Shown: one piece after another, positions 56,385 through 64,000 of the stretch
How the letters are laid out: every line of letters starts with the position of its first letter
Position numbering within the stretch: position 1 is the first letter of the stretch
NCBI RefSeq assembly: GCF_030269325.1
Contig: NZ_BSTD01000002.1
Span: 620,001 to 684,000 of the forward strand
Length of the DNA: 64,000 nucleotides
Direction of reading: 5' to 3'
From: Amycolatopsis sp. NBRC 101858
GTDB lineage: Bacteria; Actinomycetota; Actinomycetes; Mycobacteriales; Pseudonocardiaceae
Program-made: the position numbers and the translations under genes
The notes under the pieces: generated by a model
Told to the model about the DNA's origin: nothing
Databases searched by the model: none
What the model saw: the letters and a program-made list of their open reading frames with translations, nothing else

Positions 56385-56731
56385 GTCTCGCTGGCGAAAC
56401 GCTCCCACGCCGACTGGCGGGTCATGCCCAGCGCGTCCCCGATCTGTGCCCACGTGCCGCCCAGGGTGCGCGCCTTGCCGACCCACGCGGCGAGGTTCTG
56501 CTGCACCTGAGTGGTCGCGGCGGCGACCGGGCCGAGGTTCTGCAGGACCTGTTCGAGTGGCAGGTCGTGCTCCCACGGCGCGATGAGCGGCGCGTCCGCC
56601 GGCTTGCCGTCGATCACCGTGACGCACAGCTGGACGCACCCGTCACAGATGAACACCCCCGGACCGCCGACGAGCGTGTCCACTTCCGTGTTCGGCTTCG
56701 CGCAGAACGAACACCTGGCGATCACAGCCAT
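56381..56731 (-). CDS. Small protein with ClpX-type C4 zinc finger and HTH-like tail
   Basis: 116 residues. CSFCAKPNTEVDTLVGGPG...CDGCVQLC gives four zinc cysteines in the pattern of the ClpX N-terminal domain, but no AAA+ ATPase follows. The C-terminus GTWAQIGDALGMTRQSAWERF resembles a helix-turn-helix. It may be a regulator or adaptor; homologues as free-standing proteins are common in actinomycetes. Confidence 0.75.
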   Translation of the reverse strand: MAVIARCSFCAKPNTEVDTLVGGPGVFICDGCVQLCVTVIDGKPADAPLIAPWEHDLPLEQVLQNLGPVAAATTQVQQNLAAWVGKARTLGGTWAQIGDALGMTRQSAWERFASET

Positions 56732-56756
56732 CCGGCCTCCCTTGTCAGGGAAGACC

Positions 56757-57146
56757 TTACGCTCGTAAGGATGCCCCTGACAAGCTCAAGAACGCCGACG
56801 TCCACTCGGAGAGCTCGATCATCCGAGCCTTGAGCTCCTCGATCTCGGCCCAGCGCCGGTGTTCGCGCTCGAGGTCGGGAACGAGGAAGTCCTCGACGAT
56901 CTGCAGCAGGGTGGCGATCTCGTAGGCGACGTCGGCCAACTGGAGGAAGGGACGGTATTCGGCCTCGGTGCCGGTCCCGTTGTCCTTGGCCCAGTCGCGG
57001 GCACCGTGGCCGGCGGTCCGGCACACGGAGACGACAGTCCGCCGGAGATCGCCGCGCCGCGAGTCCGGGCGGCCTTCGGTGAGCGGGGCGACGTTCCAGG
57101 CCACCGACAGCAGGCAGCAGCCCGCGTCGTCCATCGAGTTGTTCAT
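56757..57146 (-). CDS. Hypothetical helical protein
   Basis: About 129 residues from ATG 57146 (MNNSMDDAGCCLLSVAWNVA); the frame is open to 57206. C-terminal half is amphipathic helix (EATLLQIVEDFLVPDLEREHRRWAEIEELKARM in outline). No family recognised. An overlapping frame (56722-57177) has shadow-like composition. Same strand as the zinc-finger gene, 25 bases upstream of it. Confidence 0.5.
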   Translation of the reverse strand: MNNSMDDAGCCLLSVAWNVAPLTEGRPDSRRGDLRRTVVSVCRTAGHGARDWAKDNGTGTEAEYRPFLQLADVAYEIATLLQIVEDFLVPDLEREHRRWAEIEELKARMIELSEWTSAFLSLSGASLRA

Positions 57147-57237
57147 CACCGGACGTACTTTGCGGACCCGTGGGCACAGTCCGGTCGCTCCGACTCGCGA
57201 CGTCACGCCATCGTGTGAAGAACCCGCCCGGATCGGG

Positions 57238-58476
57238 TCATCGACGCGCGGAGCCGGCCAGCATCGGCAGTGACACGAAGTCCGCCAAAGCCTGCTGTCC
57301 CACCGCGTTCGCGTGGATTCCGTCGCCGTTGTCGAAGGCCGGGAGGATGATGTTGGGCTTCAGCGGATCCTTCAGCACCACGTCGAAGTCCACCACGCCG
57401 GAACAGGTGCCGCCGCACGAAGACCAGCGGGAGACGAACAGGCCGATCTCGTGCCGCGCCAGGTTCGCCGCGTCGTTGTAGCCCGGGCGAGGCGTGCTCG
57501 GCGTGACGTACACGGCGATCCCGGCCGCGCGCAGCCGCGCGAAGACGGCTCGGTAACTGGAAAGGATCGCCGCCGCGTCGCAGCCGTACGCCAGGTCGTT
57601 CGTGCCGTAGTAGTAGATCACCGACGTGACGCCGTGCAGTGCCAGCACGTCGCGGTCGAGGCGGCTGCCCGCATCCAGGCCTGCCACCGACGGCGGCATC
57701 CCCGGGCACGAAGGAGCGCTCGTCGTCCCCGAAACGCCGGCGTTGGCCACCGCCAGCTGGGCCGACGCCGGGGCCTCCGCGACGATCCGGCGCGCCAGGT
57801 CGTCGGTCCAGCGGCGGTCCGCGCCGAGCTGGGTGCACCCCGGGCCGCAGTTGGTGCTGCCGATCCCGTCGACCACCGAGCTGCCGAACGGGACGACCGT
57901 TCCGTGCAAGGACGTGTTGTGCACGTCGATGGCGCTGACCACGTATGTCGAGCCGACCGTCGTACCGAAAGCGCCGCCGGAGACATCGGCCGTGTGGTCC
58001 CCTGGCGCGCTCAGGTAGTTGTCCCGCAGCGCCGCGCCGTGGCGGCCGGGCGTCGCCGTGCCCGCCACGAACATGCTCACCGCGAGATTCGTGTCCGGGC
58101 GCGTCGTGAGGCGGATTTCGTCGCTCCAGACGTCTCCGCCGACGGGAATCGTCACCGACGGCTTGCCGGCGAACGTCAGGTCGCGGGTCCCCGAAACCTC
58201 GGCGCCGCTCGTGCTGAGGCCGGCGGTGGCGTGCCCGATGGTCAGCGGCCCGGTGCCGAACGTGTTCTGGAGCCGGACGCGCACGGCATCGCCGCCCTGG
58301 CTGAGGTGGGTGATCATCCGCAGCGACCGGCCGGACACCGGCGCGTCCGCGTGCCCGTCCTGCGACTGCGCCCACGACGTGAACCAGGCGGGCCCCGCGC
58401 CGTCCGCGCCGGGTGCCGAGGCGACGACCACCGCGGAAATCGTGGCCAGTACAGCGATCCGATGGGCTGCCCGCAT
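57238..58476 (-). CDS. Secreted SGNH/GDSL hydrolase
   Basis: 412 residues: signal peptide MRAAHRIAVLATISAVVVASAPGADGA, an N-terminal beta domain, then SGNH blocks: FGSSVVDGIG (block I, nucleophile serine, variant of GDS), the Gly in NAGVSG, YYYGTNDLAYG (block III) and DGIHANAVG (block V Asp-His). Probably an esterase/lipase; the same architecture is common in streptomycete GDSL family proteins. Confidence 0.88.
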   Translation of the reverse strand: MRAAHRIAVLATISAVVVASAPGADGAGPAWFTSWAQSQDGHADAPVSGRSLRMITHLSQGGDAVRVRLQNTFGTGPLTIGHATAGLSTSGAEVSGTRDLTFAGKPSVTIPVGGDVWSDEIRLTTRPDTNLAVSMFVAGTATPGRHGAALRDNYLSAPGDHTADVSGGAFGTTVGSTYVVSAIDVHNTSLHGTVVPFGSSVVDGIGSTNCGPGCTQLGADRRWTDDLARRIVAEAPASAQLAVANAGVSGTTSAPSCPGMPPSVAGLDAGSRLDRDVLALHGVTSVIYYYGTNDLAYGCDAAAILSSYRAVFARLRAAGIAVYVTPSTPRPGYNDAANLARHEIGLFVSRWSSCGGTCSGVVDFDVVLKDPLKPNIILPAFDNGDGIHANAVGQQALADFVSLPMLAGSARR

Positions 58477-58565
58477 CCGGTCGATGGTAGGGAGCCGGTC
58501 ACGGAAGCGGCAAGCAGCTTGTCCGTTCTTGTCAGCGGCCGGGTTTGCGGGTTCGATGAGCAGTC

Positions 58566-58841
58566 ATGACGCTGCGAGGCCTGCCGAGACGGCACGAAAG
58601 CACCCCACGGCTGTTCGGCGAACCGTACGAGACCCCCGACGGCACGACGGTGATCACCGTGACCAGCCCGCCCGGTGTCTTCGCGATCCGTGACGGCCAG
58701 GCCAAGTTCGAGCCGGCGGTCGACGCGACGCGCATCGCCGTGCTGGCCGTCGGCACCGGCCTGGTGGCGGCCACCCTCGGCACGCTCGCCGTCCTGCGCC
58801 GGCCGCCGTGGCCGGACCTCACGGGCCGCTGGGAGCGTTAA
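58566..58841 (+). CDS. Small single-span membrane protein
   Basis: 91 residues: MTLRGLPRRHESTPRLFGEP, a beta-rich middle (DGTTVITVTSPPGVFAIRDG) and one transmembrane helix (IAVLAVGTGLVAATLGTLAVL, residues about 57-78). The LFGEPYETPDGTTVI stretch resembles small sporulation/GerW-like proteins, but I would not name it so. Divergent from the GDSL gene. Confidence 0.6.
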   Translation: MTLRGLPRRHESTPRLFGEPYETPDGTTVITVTSPPGVFAIRDGQAKFEPAVDATRIAVLAVGTGLVAATLGTLAVLRRPPWPDLTGRWER

Positions 58842-59677
58842 GCCGCTCCCCCGGCCAGCGCGACGACCCGGCCGAACGGGCCGTTGTAGTAGTTCTGGTC
58901 GCCCGGCAGGCCACCGCCGCGCGCGAACTGCCAGATGCTCTGCTTGTCCCAGCCCGCCGGCAGCTCGCCGACCTCCGGGCCGTAGCGCGCGAGCCACAGC
59001 GGGTTCGTGTTCCCGAACCGGGACGCGTTGCCGGTGCACTGCTTCCACCACGCCGTGCTGGTGTAGATCAGCGCGCTCCGCTTGACCTTCGCCAGGTACG
59101 TCCGGGTGAAGTCGGTGATCCACGCCGTCATGTCGGCCGGGTTCTTGCCGTAGCAGACGTCGCCGTACGGGTTGTATTCGATGTCCAGCGCGCCCGGCAG
59201 CGTCTTGCCGTCGGAACGCCAGCCGCCGCCGTGGGCGATGAAGTACTCCGCCTGCTCCGCGCCGCCCGAGATGTCGGGCCGCGCGAAGTGGTAGGCGCCG
59301 CGGATCAGGCCCGCCGCGTGCGCGCCGTCGTACTGCTGGCCGTACTGCGGGTTGACGAACCCGGTGCCCTCGGTCGCCTTGACGTAGGTGAACTTCGCCC
59401 CGCCGGCCGCCGCCGCGGCCCAGTCGACGGCGCCTTGGTGCCCACTGACGTCGTGGCCGAGCGTCTGATCGGTCGTGTCGGCGCGGGCGGACCCCGGCAC
59501 GACGCCTTCGTGCAGCGCGATCTGCGTGCCCGCGAAGTTCGTGCCGGCGAGCGAATAGTCGGGCGCGGCTTCGGCGGGCATCGCGACGACCACCGAAGCG
59601 AACGCGGCCAGCGCGCCCGCCCCGGCGAGGCGCGCCCGCCACCGCCGTTCGTCGTGTCCGGCAACGGTTCGGCTCAT
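58838..59677 (-). CDS. Secreted GH25 lysozyme (1,4-beta-N-acetylmuramidase)
   Basis: 279 residues from ATG 59677. Signal peptide with GALAAFASVVVAMPAEAAP, then GH25 motifs GHDVSGHQGAVDW, TYVKATEGTGFVNPQY, RGAYHFARPD, and DIEYNPYGD carrying the catalytic Asp/Glu pair. Cleaves peptidoglycan outside the cell. Convergent with the small membrane gene (4-bp overlap). Confidence 0.9.
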   Translation of the reverse strand: MSRTVAGHDERRWRARLAGAGALAAFASVVVAMPAEAAPDYSLAGTNFAGTQIALHEGVVPGSARADTTDQTLGHDVSGHQGAVDWAAAAAGGAKFTYVKATEGTGFVNPQYGQQYDGAHAAGLIRGAYHFARPDISGGAEQAEYFIAHGGGWRSDGKTLPGALDIEYNPYGDVCYGKNPADMTAWITDFTRTYLAKVKRSALIYTSTAWWKQCTGNASRFGNTNPLWLARYGPEVGELPAGWDKQSIWQFARGGGLPGDQNYYNGPFGRVVALAGGAA

Positions 59678-59768
59678 CGGGGCTCCGATCTCGGTACGGG
59701 CACGGGCGAACCCCATGCTGCCTGCCCTGATCGCTCCCCGCGAGCGATGTGTCACTCGATGTGGTGAT

Positions 59769-61217
59769 CTATAGCTCGGTGGTGATGATCGCCTCGATCA
59801 GCGTTTCCCCCGTCCGGGTGAGTTCGACGACGCCGTCGTCCGGCCGTAGCTCGACGAGGCCCCGCGCGGCCAGCGACCGGAACTTCCCCAGCCAGGGTTC
59901 CGCGAACAGCGAACGCCCCGGGAACCGCTCCGCGTGCAAGGAATCCCGCAACGGCTGCAACGTCGTGAGCGCCATCTTCACCGCCCGCGCCTCCTGGGCT
60001 TCGGGCGTGAACCGCGTCGCCGAGCCCAGCGGGATCCGGCCGTCCGAAACGGTCTCGATGTAGCGGCGGGAGTTGACGTCGGTGATCGCCTCCGACGCCC
60101 GGCAGCTCGACGAACCACCCAGCCCGATCGCGACCTCGGCCTCCTGCTTGTCCTGGTCGACCATGATGGCCTTCCACTTCTCGGGCCCGAGGCCGGCGCG
60201 CGCGAAGTACATCGTCGGGTGCTCGGTGTAGCCCGTGGCGCGCAGGCCGTCGGTGAGCAGCTCGCGCATCTGGTACTGCTCGCCGAGCGTCGGCCAGCGG
60301 TGGCCGTCGCGCACCAGCTTGTCCCGGTACGCCGGCAGCTGCCACGCCGCCGGTTTCTCGCCGGTGACGCCGGTGCGCGTGTCGCTGTAGGAGGCCAGGT
60401 GCAGCTTCGTGCAGACCACCGCCGTGACTTCGTTCTCCAGCACGACGTCGAGGTCGCGGCGGACGCTGTCGAGGGTCTGATCGAGCAGGCCGTACATCAG
60501 GTCGATGCTGACCCACTCGAAGCCCAGCGACGCCGCGTTGCGGACGAAGTCGACGCACATCTCGGCGCTGTGCTCGCGGCCGCACAGCTCCAGCACGTGG
60601 TCGTCGAACGACTGGACGCCGCTGGACAGCTTGGTGCAGCCCAGGTCTCGCAGCAGCGCAAGCTTGGCCGGGGTGAACGTGCTGGGGTCGCCCTCGAACC
60701 GGATCGTCGTGTCCGCGGTGAAGCCGAACTCCGAACGGTAGAACTCCAGCAGGCGGCGGATCTCCGGCTCCGGCAGCAGCGACGGCGTGCCGCCGAAGAC
60801 GTTGAACTCCCCCACCTCGGCGCCCGCCAGGTTGGGCACGGCGTCGAGCCACAGCCGGGCTTCGGCGATGTTGAGGTCGACCCAGTGCTTCGCCTTTTCG
60901 TACTGCACTTCGGGTTTGCCCTTGACCAGCACCACGGGGTACTGGCAGAACCGGCAGCGGTACGCGCACGTCGGGATGTAGGACCACAGGTGGATCGGCT
61001 TCGAGGAAGCCAGCTGCGCGTCCAGGTCCCGCAGGAAGTCCGACGGCGAACCGGGGACGTTGCCCGGGAAGACGTGCGCCCCGAACGGGTCCTCCTGCAC
61101 GAAGTCGAGCAGGTGCCGGTTCTCCGGCGCCTCGAGGACGTCGAGCACCGCGGGCCGCGGCCACGCCGGGTCGATTGTGTGCAGCGAGCCGATCGCCTCT
61201 TCGTAGGCGAGGGTCAT
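59769..61217 (-). CDS. HemN-like radical SAM enzyme
   Basis: 482 residues from ATG 61217. The iron-sulfur motif is CAYRCRFC (CX3CX2C, near residue 75). HemN-family segments follow: GEFNVFGGTPSLLPEPEI, RFEGDPSTFTPAKL, LGCTKLSSGVQSFDDHVLELCGREH, then a C-terminal winged-helix-like HemN_C domain (ATRFTPEAQEARA). The true coproporphyrinogen dehydrogenase role is doubtful because its start overlaps the glycosyltransferase stop as TGATG, implying a joint pathway, perhaps modification of a sugar or lipid product. Confidence 0.8.
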   Translation of the reverse strand: MTLAYEEAIGSLHTIDPAWPRPAVLDVLEAPENRHLLDFVQEDPFGAHVFPGNVPGSPSDFLRDLDAQLASSKPIHLWSYIPTCAYRCRFCQYPVVLVKGKPEVQYEKAKHWVDLNIAEARLWLDAVPNLAGAEVGEFNVFGGTPSLLPEPEIRRLLEFYRSEFGFTADTTIRFEGDPSTFTPAKLALLRDLGCTKLSSGVQSFDDHVLELCGREHSAEMCVDFVRNAASLGFEWVSIDLMYGLLDQTLDSVRRDLDVVLENEVTAVVCTKLHLASYSDTRTGVTGEKPAAWQLPAYRDKLVRDGHRWPTLGEQYQMRELLTDGLRATGYTEHPTMYFARAGLGPEKWKAIMVDQDKQEAEVAIGLGGSSSCRASEAITDVNSRRYIETVSDGRIPLGSATRFTPEAQEARAVKMALTTLQPLRDSLHAERFPGRSLFAEPWLGKFRSLAARGLVELRPDDGVVELTRTGETLIEAIITTEL

Positions 61218-63796
61218 CAGAACACCCCTCCGTTGCCGAAGTAGTTGTGGGCCTCTCCGGATTCCCGGTCCTCGCAGTAGTAGTGGACGAACTCCGCGAA
61301 GCGCTCCGCCGGGATCTCCGCCAGGCACGGCGGGAGCGGCGGCGGGAAGCCGATGTCGTCGCCGACGTGCCGCCGCAGGCAGGCGAACAGCTCGTCGGCG
61401 AACTCGAGGTACAGCCGGTACGACGGCGTCTTGTACGCGTGGATCGGCGTGAAGTCGACGACGCGCATCTCGTCGCGGATCTCCGCGATCCGCCGGGCCA
61501 GCCGGGCCGCCAGGTCGGCGCCGAAGAACGCGATGACGGCGTCGTCCTCCAGCAGCGCCGGGGTCAGCAGCACCGGCAGGATCGTGTTCTTCGGCGTGAA
61601 GTCCTTGATCGAGAACTCCCACGCCTGAAGTGCCTCGGCCTCGGTCAGATCCGCGGCGACGGCCGGCACCGACGGCCGGATGTCGCGCATGACGATGATC
61701 CCGTCGGATCCGTAGGCCCGGCCGGCGATGACCTCGTCGATGGCGTGGTCGACGCGGCGCGGGTTGATCTCGACGCGCGAGCGCGGCGCGTAGGTGATCG
61801 CGTCGCCGCCGCTGGCGACCTTGATCCCGAAGTCCCAGTCGTCGGACAGGTGGCTGACGAACTTCCCGTCCTGCAGCTGGTAGAAGATTTCGATGCCGCC
61901 CGCGCGCTCGTAGGCGTCCCGCTCGACGGCGAAGCCCTTGCCGTCGGGGAAGCCGCCGAACAGCGAGAACGTGACGGCGCGGCACCGCAGCGTCCGCTGG
62001 ATCGCGTCCCACAGCCGGGGCCGGCCGGTGAAGTGGTCGAAGTTGTAGTAGTAGTCGCAGACGCCGATCGCGGCCTTGCTCGACTCCATCGCGGCGAACA
62101 GCTCGCTCAGCCAGTGCGGGTCGACGCGGCAGTCGGCGTCGGCCGACACGAGGTAGAACCGCTCCCCCGGATCGGTGTCGGGGCGGTTGCGGCTGCGCGC
62201 CGCGGCGAAGTCCATGCCCGCCCGCCGCGCACACGACACACCCTGCTCGGACTCGGCGATCACGTGCAGCGCCAGGTCCGGATGCGAAGCCGCGAAAGCC
62301 CGCGCGACGGCCACAGTGTCGTCGGTCGAGTTGTTGTCGACCAGCACGACTTCGTACCGGCTCTTGTCGAGCGGCGCGTCGCCGTCACGCTGCTCGTGCA
62401 GCGTCCGCAGGACTTCCGGCAGGTTCGCGGCCTCGTTGTAGACCGGCAGCACGACGGAAAGCCGCGTGCCCGCACCCATCGGCGGCGGGTAGAGCCGGTC
62501 GACGAGGTCGTCGACGACCCGCGTCCCGAAGTGCGCCTGCCCGAGTTCGGAGTTCGCCAGCACCACGTCCGCCCGTTTCCCTTCGTCGGTGATCAGCTCG
62601 GAAACCTCGCGCGCGAACGCCGCGTCCGGCAGGTCGCGGGCCCGGATGTCCAGCACCGGCGCCCGGAATCCCTTGCGGCCGTACACGACGTCGTACAGCT
62701 CGTACCCGCTGGTGATGTACGGCGTCCCGGAGGCGATCGCCTCGCTGACCGGGTTGCCGTAGCTCTCGTAGTCGTACGAGGTCAGGAACGACACGACCGT
62801 CGCGTGGGCCAGCAGGTCCCGCACCGAGTACCGGCCGGGCACGGCCGTGTCGTACGGCGTCAGCCAGCCGCCGAAGACGACGCGGTCGCGGACGCCGAGC
62901 CGGGTCGCGAGACCGGTGAGGCGCGCGTGCTCCGCGGGGGTCTCGTCGATGTCTCCGGCGATGAACAGCCAGGCACCGGGCAGCAGCGCGAGCAGGTGCA
63001 GGTCCCGGTCGATGCGCTTCTGCGGGATGATCCGCGTGATCCGGGCGAGCAGCGGGACGTCGTCGGGAATGCCGTGGTCACGCCGGAAACCCGCGTTGCG
63101 CTCGTCGACCCGCGCGGGTGCGATGGCGAACGCGTTGGGCAGGACGTCGATGGCCCGCAGGTCCGGCACCCACTCCAGGGTCTTCGCCTTCGCCTGCTCG
63201 TGGAGCGCGAAGTAGTGGATGTGCGGCGAGTTCCGCGGCGCGGGGACGCCGGGGTACGGGAAGCGGCCGTACTTGGCGATGCCCGGTTCGCTCTGCCACA
63301 TGAGGTCGTGGTCGCGCCAGAACACGAACCGGCCGAGGCGGTGGCGGGCGCCGTAGCGGTCGATCGCGCGGTAGAGGGCTTCGGTGTAGGTGAGGTTCTC
63401 GGGCAGGGTGCCGTTCTCGACCATCACCATCGTGACGCCGAGGCGCTCCCAGGTGGCCACGATCTTCCCCGCCAGCTCACCGGCGATCCGGTCGATCTCC
63501 GGGCGCAGCGTCTCGTCGCCGCGCTGGACGACTTCGCGCAGGACCCGCTCGACGAACTCGCCGTCGTAGCCGCGGATCGCGTCGACGCCTTCGACGCGGT
63601 CGAGCGTGACCCAACCGGGCAGCAACCCGGCTTCGTCGCGGTAGGGCCGAAAGAAGGCGCCCTTGTCGGCCTTGATGTCGTAGCCGAGGTCGAGGTGGAC
63701 GCGGTGCCCGGCGAACCGGTGCGCCGTCTTGAGGAACTCGACCACGACCCCGGACAGTGCGGTGGCGTCGAAGGACACGCCCCAGAGGACTGACAT
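61217..63796 (-). CDS. Two-domain glycosyltransferase (GT4-like plus GT2)
   Basis: 859 residues from ATG 63796 (MSVLWGVSFDATAL); the frame is open to 63910 but lacks a better start. The N-terminal half is GT-B/family 4: ARITRIIPQKRIDRDLHLLA, AGDIDET and the EX7E motif ESYGNPVSE. The C-terminal half, from about residue 445, is a GT-A/family 2 domain: LSVVLPVYNEAANLPEVL, VDNNSTDDT, VSADADCRVDPHW (metal-binding DxD). Such fusions make two consecutive sugar transfers; acceptor unknown. Coupled to the radical SAM gene. Confidence 0.82.
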   Translation of the reverse strand: MSVLWGVSFDATALSGVVVEFLKTAHRFAGHRVHLDLGYDIKADKGAFFRPYRDEAGLLPGWVTLDRVEGVDAIRGYDGEFVERVLREVVQRGDETLRPEIDRIAGELAGKIVATWERLGVTMVMVENGTLPENLTYTEALYRAIDRYGARHRLGRFVFWRDHDLMWQSEPGIAKYGRFPYPGVPAPRNSPHIHYFALHEQAKAKTLEWVPDLRAIDVLPNAFAIAPARVDERNAGFRRDHGIPDDVPLLARITRIIPQKRIDRDLHLLALLPGAWLFIAGDIDETPAEHARLTGLATRLGVRDRVVFGGWLTPYDTAVPGRYSVRDLLAHATVVSFLTSYDYESYGNPVSEAIASGTPYITSGYELYDVVYGRKGFRAPVLDIRARDLPDAAFAREVSELITDEGKRADVVLANSELGQAHFGTRVVDDLVDRLYPPPMGAGTRLSVVLPVYNEAANLPEVLRTLHEQRDGDAPLDKSRYEVVLVDNNSTDDTVAVARAFAASHPDLALHVIAESEQGVSCARRAGMDFAAARSRNRPDTDPGERFYLVSADADCRVDPHWLSELFAAMESSKAAIGVCDYYYNFDHFTGRPRLWDAIQRTLRCRAVTFSLFGGFPDGKGFAVERDAYERAGGIEIFYQLQDGKFVSHLSDDWDFGIKVASGGDAITYAPRSRVEINPRRVDHAIDEVIAGRAYGSDGIIVMRDIRPSVPAVAADLTEAEALQAWEFSIKDFTPKNTILPVLLTPALLEDDAVIAFFGADLAARLARRIAEIRDEMRVVDFTPIHAYKTPSYRLYLEFADELFACLRRHVGDDIGFPPPLPPCLAEIPAERFAEFVHYYCEDRESGEAHNYFGNGGVF

Positions 63797-63911
63797 CGAT
63801 GTCGGACTCCCGTCTCGGCTTCGCCGTCGGTCCCAGCGTAAGCGGCGGGGCTCCGGGCGGCCGCGTGAACGCGTGGTTGACCGCGGCCGCCGGACCCCGC
63901 AGAGTGGCACC

Positions 63912-64000
63912 GTGACCCGGGCCCTCGGGGTGCTGACCTGCGGCGCCTTCCTCTCGATCGTGCTCGGGGTCCTCGGTTCCGGGGAGCCCGCGCTCGCGCT
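63912..64000 (+). CDS. Start of a secreted or membrane protein, partial
   Basis: GTG at 63912 opens a frame reading VTRALGVLTCGAFLSIVLGV, which looks like a signal peptide or first membrane helix and runs off the right edge. Divergent from the glycosyltransferase gene. Too short to identify. Confidence 0.45.
   Translation, partial: MTRALGVLTCGAFLSIVLGVLGSGEPALA

Noticed and set aside
56722..57177. A 151-codon minus-strand frame overlapping the hypothetical gene at 56757-57146
   Set aside because: Arg/Pro-rich shadow composition; the alternative frame has a more natural helical protein composition.

Overview
The window is very GC-rich and uses GTG starts, ATGA/GTGA/TGATG stop-start overlaps and IdeR/DmdR1-type iron boxes. 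This points to a high-GC actinomycete; the siderophore and DasR-type chitinase genes fit an Amycolatopsis-like member of the Pseudonocardiaceae, which is an inference from style. No phage, plasmid, insertion sequence or CRISPR array is visible.

Layout. 1-3344: a leftward sulfonate uptake and desulfonation operon (ssuC-ssuB-ssuA-ssuD, the last cut by the window edge), preceded by an ETHE1-like metallo-hydrolase. 4203-8650: a quinone oxidoreductase/TetR divergent pair sharing a 20-bp palindrome, a PheRS-like gene broken by a one-base deletion, a DinB-fold protein and a DMT transporter. 8660-38514: an iron-regulated siderophore locus. 38632-43877: a GH36 alpha-galactosidase with a CUT1 sugar importer. 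43874-50353: two GNAT genes, an unknown protein, an ABC-F ATPase, a PaaX-type regulator and a crotonase. 50416-54110: a chitinase and an alginate-lyase-like secreted protein, each behind DasR-type sites. 54226-57146: tRNA-Pro, a TIR-domain protein, a DUF574 methyltransferase and a ClpX-type zinc-finger protein. 57238-64000: secreted GDSL hydrolase and GH25 lysozyme, then a HemN-like radical SAM enzyme coupled to a two-domain glycosyltransferase.

The centrepiece is a single 6000-residue NRPS (14003-32005, minus strand). It has five modules, a truncated starter condensation domain, three embedded N-methyltransferases, no epimerase and no thioesterase. Module 2 carries a textbook serine code. 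Module 4 has the binding-pocket aspartate shifted to position 236, as in beta-alanine-activating domains. The next gene, overlapping the NRPS stop codon as TGATG, is panD, whose enzyme makes beta-alanine. An ornithine N-hydroxylase and a hydroxyornithine formyltransferase complete the precursor set; MbtH assists adenylation; FecB/FecCD/FepC-type genes give uptake; and a heterodimeric exporter-fold ABC pair, with complementary broken ATP sites, completes transport. Matches to the IdeR/DmdR1 box stand before each transcription unit. The inferred product is a linear pentapeptide tris-hydroxamate: N-methyl-(formyl)hydroxy-Orn, N-methyl-Ser, N-methyl-(formyl)hydroxy-Orn, beta-Ala, hydroxy-Orn, the last probably released by cyclisation. 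The Orn assignments are inferred from the pathway genes, not read from a known code.
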